DNA from: CAZUCE01 sp964619265
GTDB taxonomy: Bacteria; Planctomycetota; UBA1135; GCA-002686595
Direction: 5' to 3'
DNA length: 16,720 nt
NCBI GenBank assembly: GCA_964619265.1
Contig: CAZUCE010000060.1
Coordinates: 1 to 16,720, forward strand
Positions 1-7,648 of the stretch are shown piece after piece (positions within the stretch are counted from its first letter, which is position 1; every line of letters starts with the position of its first letter). The translations under genes and the position numbers were made by a program. The notes beneath the pieces were generated by a model. That model was not told where the DNA came from. It made no database searches and saw only the letters and a program-made list of their open reading frames with translations.

Positions 1-1932
1 CTCCCGCGCCGCCCGTTCGGCCCCCCCCTCATGCTCGCCGCTGCCTGCTCGTTCGCCGCCGGGTGCCGCAGCGAGCCGGACCAGCCCGTCTCCGAGGAGG
101 CCGCGCCGGTCTCCGAAGACCCGGCGGAAAAAGCCCCGGCCGGCCGCTCCACAGCCCCGCCGAACGCCACGCCGGTCCTCCCCGATCGCGCGGCCGAACG
201 AGGCCTGACCTATGTCAATCGCAGCGGGCGGCCCGGCAAACCGACCATTTTGGAAGCCAACGGAGCGGGCGTCGCGCTGCTCGATCTGGAATCCGATGGA
301 GACCTGGACGCCGCCTTCGGCCAAGGTCTCGGGAGTCTGGCCGAGCTCTTGGACGGGCCCGGCGCCGACCTCGAGCTGTTCGCAAACGACGGCGCAGGGA
401 GTTTCGAGGCGCTGCCCGGCCCCGGCCTTTCCGGTTGGTGGACCGGCTTGGTCGCCGGCGACTTGGACGGCGACGGGCGAGACGACCTGATCGCGGGCGG
501 TTACGGCGACCTGCGCGCTCTGCTCCAGGACGAAAAGGGCCAGCTCGGCCCCCACGCCAACGACGGTCTGCAACCGAACGCCAGCCTGACGCCCGGCGAG
601 CCCCGCGAAGCGGGCGTCGCACCGGACTGGACCACCAGCTGCGCCCTGCTCGACCTGGATCACGACGGCGTGCTCGACCTTTACACGGGACGCTACCTGG
701 ACCTCGACCCGGTCGACCCTCCGCTCGACCGACTCGGAGACGGCGCGCTCAGCGTCCCCTGCCGATGGAAAGGTCATGCCGTGTACTGCGGACCGCGCGG
801 CATGCAAGCGCAACCCGACCGCGTTTTCCGCGGCGCCGGCGACGGGACCTTCCTCGACGAAAGCACGGAGCGCCTGCCCGATCATCAGCCCGGATTCACC
901 CTCGGGGTCGTTGCGTTCGACGCGGACCTGGACGGCGACCAAGACCTTTATGTCGCCAATGATTCGGTTCCGAACCAGCTCTTGATCAACGAGGCCGGCG
1001 TTCTGCGCGACGTCGGTCTCTCGGCCGGCGTTGCCCTGAACCAGGACGGGATGGCCGAGGCTGGCATGGGCATCGCAGTCGGCGACGTGGACCGAGACGG
1101 TCGCGTGGATCTCGCGGTGACCAATTTCTCGGACGAGCCGACCCAGTTGTTCCTCGGCGCCTCGGTCGGTTTCAAGACCGCTTCCTATCGCCTAGGCCTG
1201 GCTTCGGCAACGCGGCGCTTATTGTCCTGGGGTGTGCACCTCGTCGACTTCGACGGCGACGGACACCTCGAGCTGTTCACCGCCAACGGCCACGTTTATC
1301 CCCAGGCCGACGAACCGGACACGGGCACCCACTACGGCCAGCCAGCGACTCTGTGGCGCCTCGGCCCCTACGCCAAGGTACGCGCGGTTGAACCGGGCGG
1401 CGAGGCATCGGTGCTCGCCCCCGCGCTCGGCTCGCGCGGCTCGGCGATCGGCGACTTGGACGGCGATGGCGACCCCGATCTCATCCTGTCGCGCATCGAC
1501 GGTCCGGTGGCGCTCGGCGTCAACGAAGCACCCGCCGGAAACCGACTCCAGGTTCGCGCGCTGGGTCCGCAGCAGGCGGATGCGAGCCTCGCCCGGCAGA
1601 CTCCGCCTGGCGGAGAGGGCACGTTGCTCGTTTGCGTTCCCGCCTTCGACGCGAGCACGCCGGCCTCCAGTCAGTACGCGTTGCTCGGCGAAGTCCGCCG
1701 CGGCGAAGGCTTCCAGTCTTCCTCGTCCCCTTGGGTCCACTTCGGTCTCGGCCAGCAAACGCAAGTTGAGCGCCTGGACGTGCGCTGGCCTTCGGGCCGC
1801 GTCGAGTCGTTCGAGAACCTAGCCGCGGGCCGGCGGATCACGATCCGCGAAGGCGAAGGCATCGTGAGCGCGGAACCGTTCACATCGTCAGCCGGCGGAG
1901 CCGTGCCCAAGCAAGCCAAGGAGCAACCGTGA
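1..1932 (+). CDS. FG-GAP/VCBS repeat and ASPIC/UnbV domain lipoprotein (CRTAC1-like), 5' end probably outside the window
   Basis: Exported protein predicted to fold as a beta-propeller. Numbering from the ATG at 31 (633 residues), it has at least seven FG-GAP/VCBS-type repeats with calcium-binding DxDxDG loops, near residues 84-96, 141-156, 206-218, 295-310, 348-364, 403-418 and 471-487. A YCGPRGM motif (252-258) and FRGAGDGTF (266-274) are typical of CRTAC1-like proteins. The C-terminus has the ASPIC/UnbV signature HFGLG (570-574) and VRWPSGRVE (584-592), ending in a basic EG-rich strand. A lipobox (SFAAGC, Cys12) lies only 12 residues after the ATG, too close for a full signal peptide. The frame stays open to base 1 and encodes LPRRPFGPPL before this Met, supplying the basic n-region, so the true start is probably upstream of the window. 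Likely a periplasmic or surface lipoprotein; ligand unknown. It overlaps the next gene by 4 bases. Family assignment is confident, function is not. Confidence 0.85.
   Translation, partial: LPRRPFGPPLMLAAACSFAAGCRSEPDQPVSEEAAPVSEDPAEKAPAGRSTAPPNATPVLPDRAAERGLTYVNRSGRPGKPTILEANGAGVALLDLESDGDLDAAFGQGLGSLAELLDGPGADLELFANDGAGSFEALPGPGLSGWWTGLVAGDLDGDGRDDLIAGGYGDLRALLQDEKGQLGPHANDGLQPNASLTPGEPREAGVAPDWTTSCALLDLDHDGVLDLYTGRYLDLDPVDPPLDRLGDGALSVPCRWKGHAVYCGPRGMQAQPDRVFRGAGDGTFLDESTERLPDHQPGFTLGVVAFDADLDGDQDLYVANDSVPNQLLINEAGVLRDVGLSAGVALNQDGMAEAGMGIAVGDVDRDGRVDLAVTNFSDEPTQLFLGASVGFKTASYRLGLASATRRLLSWGVHLVDFDGDGHLELFTANGHVYPQADEPDTGTHYGQPATLWRLGPYAKVRAVEPGGEASVLAPALGSRGSAIGDLDGDGDPDLILSRIDGPVALGVNEAPAGNRLQVRALGPQQADASLARQTPPGGEGTLLVCVPAFDASTPASSQYALLGEVRRGEGFQSSSSPWVHFGLGQQTQVERLDVRWPSGRVESFENLAAGRRITIREGEGIVSAEPFTSSAGGAVPKQAKEQP
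1918..1923 (+). promoter_or_regulatory. Shine-Dalgarno site AAGGAG for the TPR gene at 1929
   Basis: AAGGAG lies five bases before the GTG start at 1929, inside the last codons of the upstream gene. It fixes GTG as the start and, with the GTGA stop/start overlap, indicates translational coupling. Confidence 0.7.
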
Positions 1933-3110
1933 CTCACCTTTCGACCTGGCTCGCCTGGAGCTCTCTGCTTTGGGCCCCTTTCGCTGGGGAATCGTTCGCG
2001 GGGGCGACTTCCCCCAAGCCTCTGCGCACGGCGCAGCCCCCCCGTGCTTCGTGGGCCCAGGAACCGGCTAGCCCCGAAGCGCCGGCTGCGGTGGTCTTGG
2101 CCGAGCTCTACGAACTTGGCCTGCAAGCTGAGTTGATCGCGCGCTTCGCGTCCGAGGCGAAACCCGGCGGCCAACTGGCCGGGGATCCAGCCTCCCTGGC
2201 TCTCCTCGTCCGGGTGCTGTTCGACGCCGGCCGCGACGAGCAAGCGCGCGCGCTCCTCGCCAACCCACCCCTGGATCTCCCTACCGGAGGTCGAGCCGAG
2301 AACACGCTGCTGATTCTCGAGCAGGCGCGCCTGGCTCTAACCGAAGACGATCTCGACCTCGCGCGCGGTCTGCTCCAGGCGCCGCGGGGTTCCGAACTTC
2401 CCGTCCTCTACCCGGAGCAGCCCGACGCGTGGCTGCTGCTCGCCAAAGTCTTCGCGCGCGCCGATCGCCTCGATGCCGCGGCGACCTTGGCGGAACGCTT
2501 CCTGCAGATGGCGCCGCTGCACCCCGAAGCCGGCTCCGCTTGGCACCTCAGAGCGCTCGACGCCTTGGCCCGCGGCGAAGGGCCGGCCGCGGAGGGATTT
2601 TTGGAGCGCATGCGCTTCTTGAACGACTGGCACCAAACCGTGCGCGCTCGCCGGTTGCAAATTCGTGAATCCCCGGACGATCCGCTGCCCATCTACGGGC
2701 TCGGGCTGGCGTTCATGCGTGTCGAGAGCTGGAACACCGCCGCGGCTAGCTTCGATCGATTGCTCGCGCGCTTCCCGGACTACTGCCCCGGCTGGTTCCA
2801 GCTCGGCGAAGCCCACCGGCTCGCCGGCCGCAACGACCTGGCGCTCGGCGCCTACAGCCGCGGAGCCGATTGCGACCCCGAAGACCTGCGACCGCTCGCC
2901 AACCGCGGCTTGCTCTTGCTCTCAAGCGGCCAAGCCGAGCGGGCCCGGCGGGATCTCGAAGTGGTCGCCGCCAAAGCGCCCGACGACGATCCCGACTTCG
3001 CTCCGGTTTACCTGGCCTTGGCGCGGGAGCTGCTATCGGATGGAGACGAGCTGCGCGCCCGGGACTTGCACGCCCGCTACCGTGCGCTGGGCGGCAGCGA
3101 AGATCTCTAG
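1929..3110 (+). CDS. Exported TPR protein coupled to the ASPIC/UnbV gene
   Basis: A 393-residue protein whose GTG start overlaps the previous stop codon (GTGA), with a well-placed AAGGAG. Residues 1-25 form a hydrophobic, tryptophan-containing segment (MTHLSTWLAWSSLLWAPFAG) resembling a signal peptide, although the n-region has no Lys or Arg. A Pro/Ala-rich linker follows to about residue 50. Residues 53-200 are paired helices of degenerate TPR type, and 252-385 contain the clearest TPR units: LPIYGLGLAFMRVESWNTAA, then WFQLGEAHRLAGRNDLALGA, then a third around LANRGLLLLSSGQAERA. No enzymatic motif is visible. TPR proteins are protein-binding scaffolds; the coupling implies a stoichiometric partner of the ASPIC/UnbV protein, and pairs of this kind recur in planctomycetes and acidobacteria (from memory, not checked). 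The TPR call is firm; the role and the exact signal cleavage are inferred. Confidence 0.8.
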   Translation: MTHLSTWLAWSSLLWAPFAGESFAGATSPKPLRTAQPPRASWAQEPASPEAPAAVVLAELYELGLQAELIARFASEAKPGGQLAGDPASLALLVRVLFDAGRDEQARALLANPPLDLPTGGRAENTLLILEQARLALTEDDLDLARGLLQAPRGSELPVLYPEQPDAWLLLAKVFARADRLDAAATLAERFLQMAPLHPEAGSAWHLRALDALARGEGPAAEGFLERMRFLNDWHQTVRARRLQIRESPDDPLPIYGLGLAFMRVESWNTAAASFDRLLARFPDYCPGWFQLGEAHRLAGRNDLALGAYSRGADCDPEDLRPLANRGLLLLSSGQAERARRDLEVVAAKAPDDDPDFAPVYLALARELLSDGDELRARDLHARYRALGGSEDL

Positions 3111-3137
3111 GTATTCAAACCCTGGCTCCTTCCCGTT

Positions 3138-3162
3138 CGCTTCCGAAGCGCAGGGTCCTGCG
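3138..3162. terminator. Two small hairpins between convergent genes, possible terminator
   Basis: The 90-base gap between convergent genes holds CGCTT-CCG-AAGCG (3138-3150), directly followed by CGCAGG-GT-CCTGCG (3149-3162, sharing two bases). A third short stem, CCGGC-TAAA-GCCGG (3197-3210), covers the stop codon of the minus-strand gene. None has a clear U-tract, so intrinsic termination is only suggested by position. Confidence 0.3.
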
Positions 3163-3200
3163 AAACAGAGCTTGCAGTCGAAACGCCGAGCCAAATCCGG

Positions 3201-4553
3201 CTAAAGCCGGCTCAGGAGTTCTTCGGTCTCCTCAACCCACTCGCCGCTGGGCGACTCCGTGAGGTAAGCCTCGCAGGCCGAACGCGCTCGACTCGCGTCT
3301 CCGAATTGGTGCCAAGCGCGAGCGATGTTCAGGTGCACCCCAATCTTCTGACCTTCCCGGGGGGCCAGATCCGAAACGGCCTGCCACTCGCGCGCGGCCC
3401 GGTCGTAACTGCCGAGCGCAAAGTAGGTTTCGCCTAGCCGGTGGTGCGCTTCCGGAGAAGTTGGATCAAAACCGATCGCGGAGATCAGCAGCTCCTCGGC
3501 CAACTCGAGCTCGCGAACGCGCAAGTGAGCCATTTCCTCGCGCACACCGGCTTCGGCTCCCGCGTCGGTTCGCAGTCGATCGGCGAGATCGAAAGCCTCA
3601 GCCGCCCGTTGGGTCAACGTGTCGGCCTCCTGGCGCAGCACCGTTTGGCCGAATCCTAGATCGTCCATCGCAACGCCCAATTCGCGCATGCGTACGTAAC
3701 ACGCGACCTGCTCGCCTCGATCGCCAGCCAACATGGCCTCGGTCGCGGTGAGTCGAGTGGCTTCGAGCAGCGGCTCGCGAACGGCAAACCCCTCGGCCAG
3801 CAGTTCTTCGTACAGGGCGCGCGCCTCCTCGAAACGGTGCTGGGAGAGCCGTACCTCGGCGAGGGCTTCGCGCGCGTCCGGATCGCCAGGCACCAGCTCG
3901 AGCGAGCGCTGAACATCTGCTTCCGCTGCGTCGTCCTCGGCGCGCCCCAGGTGTTCGCGGGCCACCATGAGATAGCCCCTGGACAGGGGCACCTCACAGA
4001 ACGGCAACTCGGGGTCACCCCGGCGAGCTTCTTCGAGCAACTGAAGCCCCAGCGCGGCCTGCCCCGGCGTCGAAACCGCAAGAACTCCAAGAGCGCGAAC
4101 CAGCTCGGGGCCGCGACCACACAGCTCGAGGCCGCGGTCGATCTCGCGCTGGGAAGCGGCCGCCTGGCCGAGGGCGGCGTAGATCTCGGCGCCGGTTGCG
4201 AAGCTGCGTGGATCGCCGGGAAATTCTTCGCGAACCGCCTCGACCTGCCGGCGAGCTTCGACCAAATCCCCTTCGAGCCAGGCGATACGGGCCAACAGGC
4301 AGCCGGCCTCGGCTCCCAGGGAATCTCCCAGGCCCTGGACCAAGGAAGCGGCCGCCGCCGGCCGACCGGTCTCGATCGCCGAGCGCGCCAATACCGCTCG
4401 CGGATCGGTACTGCGCGACGAGGCCGCGGGCCCCTCGAAGCCGCTCGGCGCCTCCGAAGGCTCCGAGCCGCAGCCGAGGGTCGCGGCCGGCAGCAAGCCT
4501 GCGAGCAAAACAAGCACGGGGAGCCGATCGAGTCGGCGGCGCGTTCGAAGCAT
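3201..4553 (-). CDS. TPR-repeat lipoprotein
   Basis: A 450-residue protein with a textbook lipoprotein signal: basic n-region MLRTRRRLDR, hydrophobic core, and lipobox ATLGC with the lipidated Cys at 28. A Ser/Pro/Ala-rich tether follows (29-50), then helical repeats to the C-terminus. The TPR-like character is clearest at 80-130, 185-255 (EADVQRSLELVPGDPDA and HRFEEARALYEELLAEG) and 345-435 (LISAIGFDPTSPEAHHRLGE, then YFALGSYDRAAREW and LNIARAWHQFGDASRARSAC). There is no catalytic motif. It should sit on a membrane facing the periplasm and bind partner proteins. It converges with the preceding TPR gene and diverges from the secreted pair starting at 4831. No Shine-Dalgarno is visible before the ATG; the leader is pyrimidine-rich with a run of six T. 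The lipoprotein and TPR calls are secure; the partner is unknown. Confidence 0.85.
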   Translation of the reverse strand: MLRTRRRLDRLPVLVLLAGLLPAATLGCGSEPSEAPSGFEGPAASSRSTDPRAVLARSAIETGRPAAAASLVQGLGDSLGAEAGCLLARIAWLEGDLVEARRQVEAVREEFPGDPRSFATGAEIYAALGQAAASQREIDRGLELCGRGPELVRALGVLAVSTPGQAALGLQLLEEARRGDPELPFCEVPLSRGYLMVAREHLGRAEDDAAEADVQRSLELVPGDPDAREALAEVRLSQHRFEEARALYEELLAEGFAVREPLLEATRLTATEAMLAGDRGEQVACYVRMRELGVAMDDLGFGQTVLRQEADTLTQRAAEAFDLADRLRTDAGAEAGVREEMAHLRVRELELAEELLISAIGFDPTSPEAHHRLGETYFALGSYDRAAREWQAVSDLAPREGQKIGVHLNIARAWHQFGDASRARSACEAYLTESPSGEWVEETEELLSRL

Positions 4554-4830
4554 GGTGCCGCGTCCGAAGCGGAAAAAATGGCCGGGGCAACGGTGGAAGC
4601 CGTTTCACCCCATGAGGACAAGTGGGTCGGTCGCCAAGATAATCACCGCATCCCGAAGACACGCGGAGGAAAGCCTTTCCGCGCGGCCCCTCTCCGGATG
4701 GAATTCGAAGTCCGGCGGTCTCTAAGAAGGACCTTGCAGGTATCCCCGGAGCCCAAGCTGCCTCCTGGACTCCCTGGAGCTAATTTTTCCCTCCTGACGA
4801 CCTCACGACTGTCCCTGTCGCCCAAAGTTC
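4554..4830. other. Divergent intergenic region, presumed promoters for both flanking genes
   Basis: These 277 bases separate a minus-strand and a plus-strand gene and so should carry two promoters. I found no convincing -35/-10 pair on either strand. The AT-rich spot TAATTT (4781-4786) is the best -10-like string on the plus strand but has no matching -35. A CGCGGA...TCCGCG inverted repeat (4662-4683) could be a weak operator or hairpin. Confidence 0.4.
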
Positions 4831-5424
4831 ATGACCCCCTCCCTTCCGACTCCGTTGGCGCTGGCGGCAGCCTTGGCGGCTGCCGCCCTGGTTTCTGGGC
4901 AATTTGGCAGCAAGCCGGCTTTCGCACCGGCTGAGACGATCGCGCTCGATCACGACAACGCCGCCCACGTGGGTTGCCCCGGCTGCGAGCCTTCGGCTCC
5001 CATCGACCTTCGCCTGAACCCCGGCAAGGTCCGCGGAGGGCGCGCAGCCGTCGAGTTCGAGGTGGAGCCTCTGCTGGACGTCCAGAGCATCGAGGTCGAA
5101 GCTGTGGGACGCGGCGGCGCCAGGGTGCTGAGCCTGACCTCCCCGGCCAGTTCTGGGGCGGCCGCTGGCGAGACCCGTCCGGGCTCCGCGCTGATCGATT
5201 TGAGCGGAGCCGGACGACTCGAGATCATCGCTACGGCGCGCATCGCGGACCCCGAAGGCCCGGACGGCACCTCGCTGATTCGCGTGGAACGCCAAGTCGA
5301 CTTCGGCGCCGCCGAGGACTGGGTCCTCACCGAGGCGACCCCCGGGCAACTGGGCAACGAAAACGTCCTGGAAGTGCCCACGACCCACCGCCCCGGCGCC
5401 TCGATCCCCGGAGGTGACCGGTGA
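4831..5424 (+). CDS. Small secreted protein of unknown function, coupled to the metallopeptidase-like gene
   Basis: A 197-residue protein I do not recognise. Residues 1-32 are an Ala/Leu-rich export signal (TPLALAAALAAAALVSG core) with a possible cleavage near AFA-PAET (32/33). Its n-region has no Lys or Arg; an in-frame TGA at 4795-4797 and the lack of another start codon in between fix the ATG at 4831. After the signal come a CPGC motif (Cys49, Cys52), which could form a disulfide or bind metal, and then beta-rich sequence: alternating strands at 58-62, 71-79, 85-92 and 96-103, and LEIIATARIADPEG (130-143). The overall look is a small beta-sandwich. The gene overlaps the next by GTGA and the two are surely cotranscribed, so a partner, chaperone-like or inhibitor role toward the downstream peptidase-like protein is possible but only inferred from the arrangement. 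Confidence 0.75.
   Translation: MTPSLPTPLALAAALAAAALVSGQFGSKPAFAPAETIALDHDNAAHVGCPGCEPSAPIDLRLNPGKVRGGRAAVEFEVEPLLDVQSIEVEAVGRGGARVLSLTSPASSGAAAGETRPGSALIDLSGAGRLEIIATARIADPEGPDGTSLIRVERQVDFGAAEDWVLTEATPGQLGNENVLEVPTTHRPGASIPGGDR
5410..5414 (+). promoter_or_regulatory. Shine-Dalgarno site GGAGG for the metallopeptidase-like gene
   Basis: GGAGG (extended GGAGGTGA) stands six bases before the GTG at 5421, within the last codons of the upstream gene. It is the strongest SD site in the window and decides GTG as the start. Confidence 0.75.
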
Positions 5425-7502
5425 GTTCCGATCCGAAGGCTCTGGCCCTCGTCCTGCTGGGCGCCAGCGCCATCGCCAGCCCCGCGCTAGCCGACTTGAC
5501 CGTCACGGGCCGAGCCTTGTACGTGGACCGCGAGTTCACGTTCAACGGCGGGTTCACCAACAACGAGCCCGAGCTGCCGGTGCGGTTCGCCCGCGTGGTC
5601 GTCGCCAACGACGACACCGGCGCGATTTTAGCCAATAGCAACACCGACGAGAACGGCGACTTCACGATCCCCGTGTCCGGCTCGGGCACCTTGAACTTGC
5701 GTGTCACCGTCCAGGCTCGCACGACTGAGTTTGGATCAAGCGTGCGGGTGACCAACGACTCGGGCGCCCTTTACACCATGAGCGCGCCGACCTTCGTGGA
5801 CTGGGACCTGGATACCGACCTCGATGCCGGCACGATCGTCTCCGAGAAGTTGACCGCGGCCGGCCGCGTCGGGAATCCGTTCAACATCCTCGACCAGATC
5901 GTCGACAGCATGCAGTGGATTCAGTCGGTCGGGGGCGCGGACTTGAATCAAGCCGTCCGCGCCACTTGGCCGGGCGGCAGCGGATCGTTCGCGGCCGGTC
6001 CGAATTTCGTCATGTCCGATGACGATGGCTACGACGACCTGGTCCAACTGCATGAGTTTGGGCATGTGGTGCACAACATCTACTCGGACTCCGACAGCCC
6101 TGGGGAGAGTCATACCTTTGGTCAGTCCGACCAGGATCCGCGCCTGTCCTTCGGCGAGGGCTTTGCCACCGCCTTCGCTGGCGCGGTGCGCAATTTCACG
6201 GGAGTGAACGACCCCGGGTTCTATCTCGATTGCTCCGGAACAGGCTCCACCGGGGCGGGCACGATCCAGCTCCGCATGCGCATGGAAAACGGGTCGCCGT
6301 TCACCAACACAACCCTCGGCGAGGCCGATGAAGGTGCTGTTTTCTGCGCCCTTTGGGACCTGGTCGATACCGAGGGGACCAACGACAATTCGGCAGGCAC
6401 CGACGACGACCCGGTCGATGGTTCCTTCCAGTTCCTCGGCGGCTTGAACGGCGACGAGCTGCTCTGGCGCTCCCTCGACGGACCGGTTCAAACCGCTTCC
6501 AATCTGACCCAACGCGACATGTGGAACGGCCTGTTCTCGCCCGGCGACCCGGGCTTTGGGAACGAGCTGACCGCGATCTTCGAGAACTGGGGCCAGAGGT
6601 TCCTGCTCGACAACGACGAGCCCAACAATTCGTTCGGAGCAGCGGCCCCTGCTGCCCCGTTCGGCAGCTGGAGCGAAACCCGGACCCTGTACTCTCCGGC
6701 GACCGGCACATTCGCCCCCGGCGAAGGCGATAGCGACTTCTACTCCGTCGATCTCGTGGCAGGCATGCCCTATGCATTTGAAACCCGCTACCCGGGCGGC
6801 TTGAACGACGCGGGCACGTTTGCTGACCCGGCCCTGCGCCTGTGGCGGCCAGACGGCACGCTGTTCGCCGCCGACGACGACTCGGGCGCCGGTCGCAACG
6901 CGCTGATCGACGACGCGATCGTCGATCAGTCCGGTACCTGGCGAATCGAGGTCTTCACCGACCATCCGTACCGCCGCACCGGCAGCTATCAACTGCGTGC
7001 TGGTGAAGGCCCGCTGGATTGCAACGACAACGGCGTAGAAGACGCCATCGACATCCAAAACGGCACGGCCAACGACTTCAACAACGACGGAATTCCCGAC
7101 GAGTGCCAACCGCTGTTCGCCGACGGCCCGTTCGCAACTCTGCTCAACCTGGTCCCCCAGGTCCTGACCTTGAACGCTGGTTCCGCCCAGGCCGGCAAGT
7201 TCTATCTCATCGTCGGATCGGTCACCGGGACCACGCCAGGCACACCGTTCGCGGGACTGATGTTGCCGATCGTCGTCGATGACTACACGTCCTACGTGCT
7301 GGCCAATCCGAACGGTCCGCCGCTGTCGGGCAGCTTCGGGGTACTGGATGGACAGGGTCAGGCCACAGCCGAATTCAAGGCACCCCCCGGTGTTTCGCTG
7401 GCGCTGCTGGGCACCCAGTTCCATCACGCCTACGTCGTGTTCGACGCGGCCTTCCAGTTCGACCTGGCCAGCAACTCGATTCCGGTGACCCTCGCTTTCT
7501 AG
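5421..7502 (+). CDS. Secreted multidomain zinc metallopeptidase-like protein (HEFGH) with PPC domain and planctomycete C-terminal domain
   Basis: A 693-residue exported protein. Signal peptide at 1-24, cleaved after SPALA. Residues 26-110 resemble a carboxypeptidase-regulatory beta-sandwich (RFARVVVANDDTG, TDENGDFTI). The catalytic region carries a zincin motif HEFGH (211-215: zinc ligands His211 and His215, base Glu212). GEGFAT (245-250) offers Glu246 as a probable third ligand, and a downstream EGAVFCALWDLVD segment (304-316) is typical of secreted HEFGH proteins. Residues 398-528 match a bacterial pre-peptidase C-terminal (PPC) domain, starting DEPNNSF and ending with a GSYQLRA strand. Residues 533-563 form a calcium-type repeat (DCNDNGVEDAID, then NDFNNDGIPDECQ). 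Residues 570-693 are a beta-rich terminal domain with ANPNGPPLSGSFG and FHHAYVVFD, which I recall at the C-termini of planctomycete secreted proteins. GTG start, strong SD, 4-base overlap with the preceding gene. It probably degrades or processes extracellular protein; the substrate and the exact peptidase family are not determined. Confidence 0.85.
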   Translation: MSSDPKALALVLLGASAIASPALADLTVTGRALYVDREFTFNGGFTNNEPELPVRFARVVVANDDTGAILANSNTDENGDFTIPVSGSGTLNLRVTVQARTTEFGSSVRVTNDSGALYTMSAPTFVDWDLDTDLDAGTIVSEKLTAAGRVGNPFNILDQIVDSMQWIQSVGGADLNQAVRATWPGGSGSFAAGPNFVMSDDDGYDDLVQLHEFGHVVHNIYSDSDSPGESHTFGQSDQDPRLSFGEGFATAFAGAVRNFTGVNDPGFYLDCSGTGSTGAGTIQLRMRMENGSPFTNTTLGEADEGAVFCALWDLVDTEGTNDNSAGTDDDPVDGSFQFLGGLNGDELLWRSLDGPVQTASNLTQRDMWNGLFSPGDPGFGNELTAIFENWGQRFLLDNDEPNNSFGAAAPAAPFGSWSETRTLYSPATGTFAPGEGDSDFYSVDLVAGMPYAFETRYPGGLNDAGTFADPALRLWRPDGTLFAADDDSGAGRNALIDDAIVDQSGTWRIEVFTDHPYRRTGSYQLRAGEGPLDCNDNGVEDAIDIQNGTANDFNNDGIPDECQPLFADGPFATLLNLVPQVLTLNAGSAQAGKFYLIVGSVTGTTPGTPFAGLMLPIVVDDYTSYVLANPNGPPLSGSFGVLDGQGQATAEFKAPPGVSLALLGTQFHHAYVVFDAAFQFDLASNSIPVTLAF

Positions 7503-7505
7503 CCC

Positions 7506-7522
7506 GGGCCGAGGGACGGCCC
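7506..7522 (+). terminator. GC hairpin just after the peptidase-like gene, candidate terminator
   Basis: GGGCCG-AGGGA-CGGCCC begins three bases after the stop codon. The 6-bp stem is perfect, but only TGTT follows, so there is no real U-tract. Position favours a terminator; the signal itself is weak. Confidence 0.35.
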
Positions 7523-7648
7523 TGTTCGCAAGGGGGTTCACGACCCGCGCCGTTCGGCCGCAGCGGCCCGCTCCGATTTCGACCGGGGCGGGCAGCGCTC
7601 GTCTGCCGCGAGCTCGCGGCGTACGATCGCACCCCCTAGATCAGGCCG

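Noticed and set aside
3197..3210. CCGGC-TAAA-GCCGG hairpin across the stop codon of the minus-strand TPR gene
   Set aside because: A 5-bp stem with no U-tract on either strand is too weak to call a terminator alone.
3837..4934. 365-codon plus-strand frame
   Set aside because: It is antisense to the TPR lipoprotein and overlaps the signal peptide of the secreted protein at 4831; no domain is seen.
5736..7541. 601-codon open frame on the minus strand
   Set aside because: It lies antisense to the peptidase-like gene, which has clear domains. Long antisense frames are expected at this GC content, and its translation shows no signal peptide or domain.
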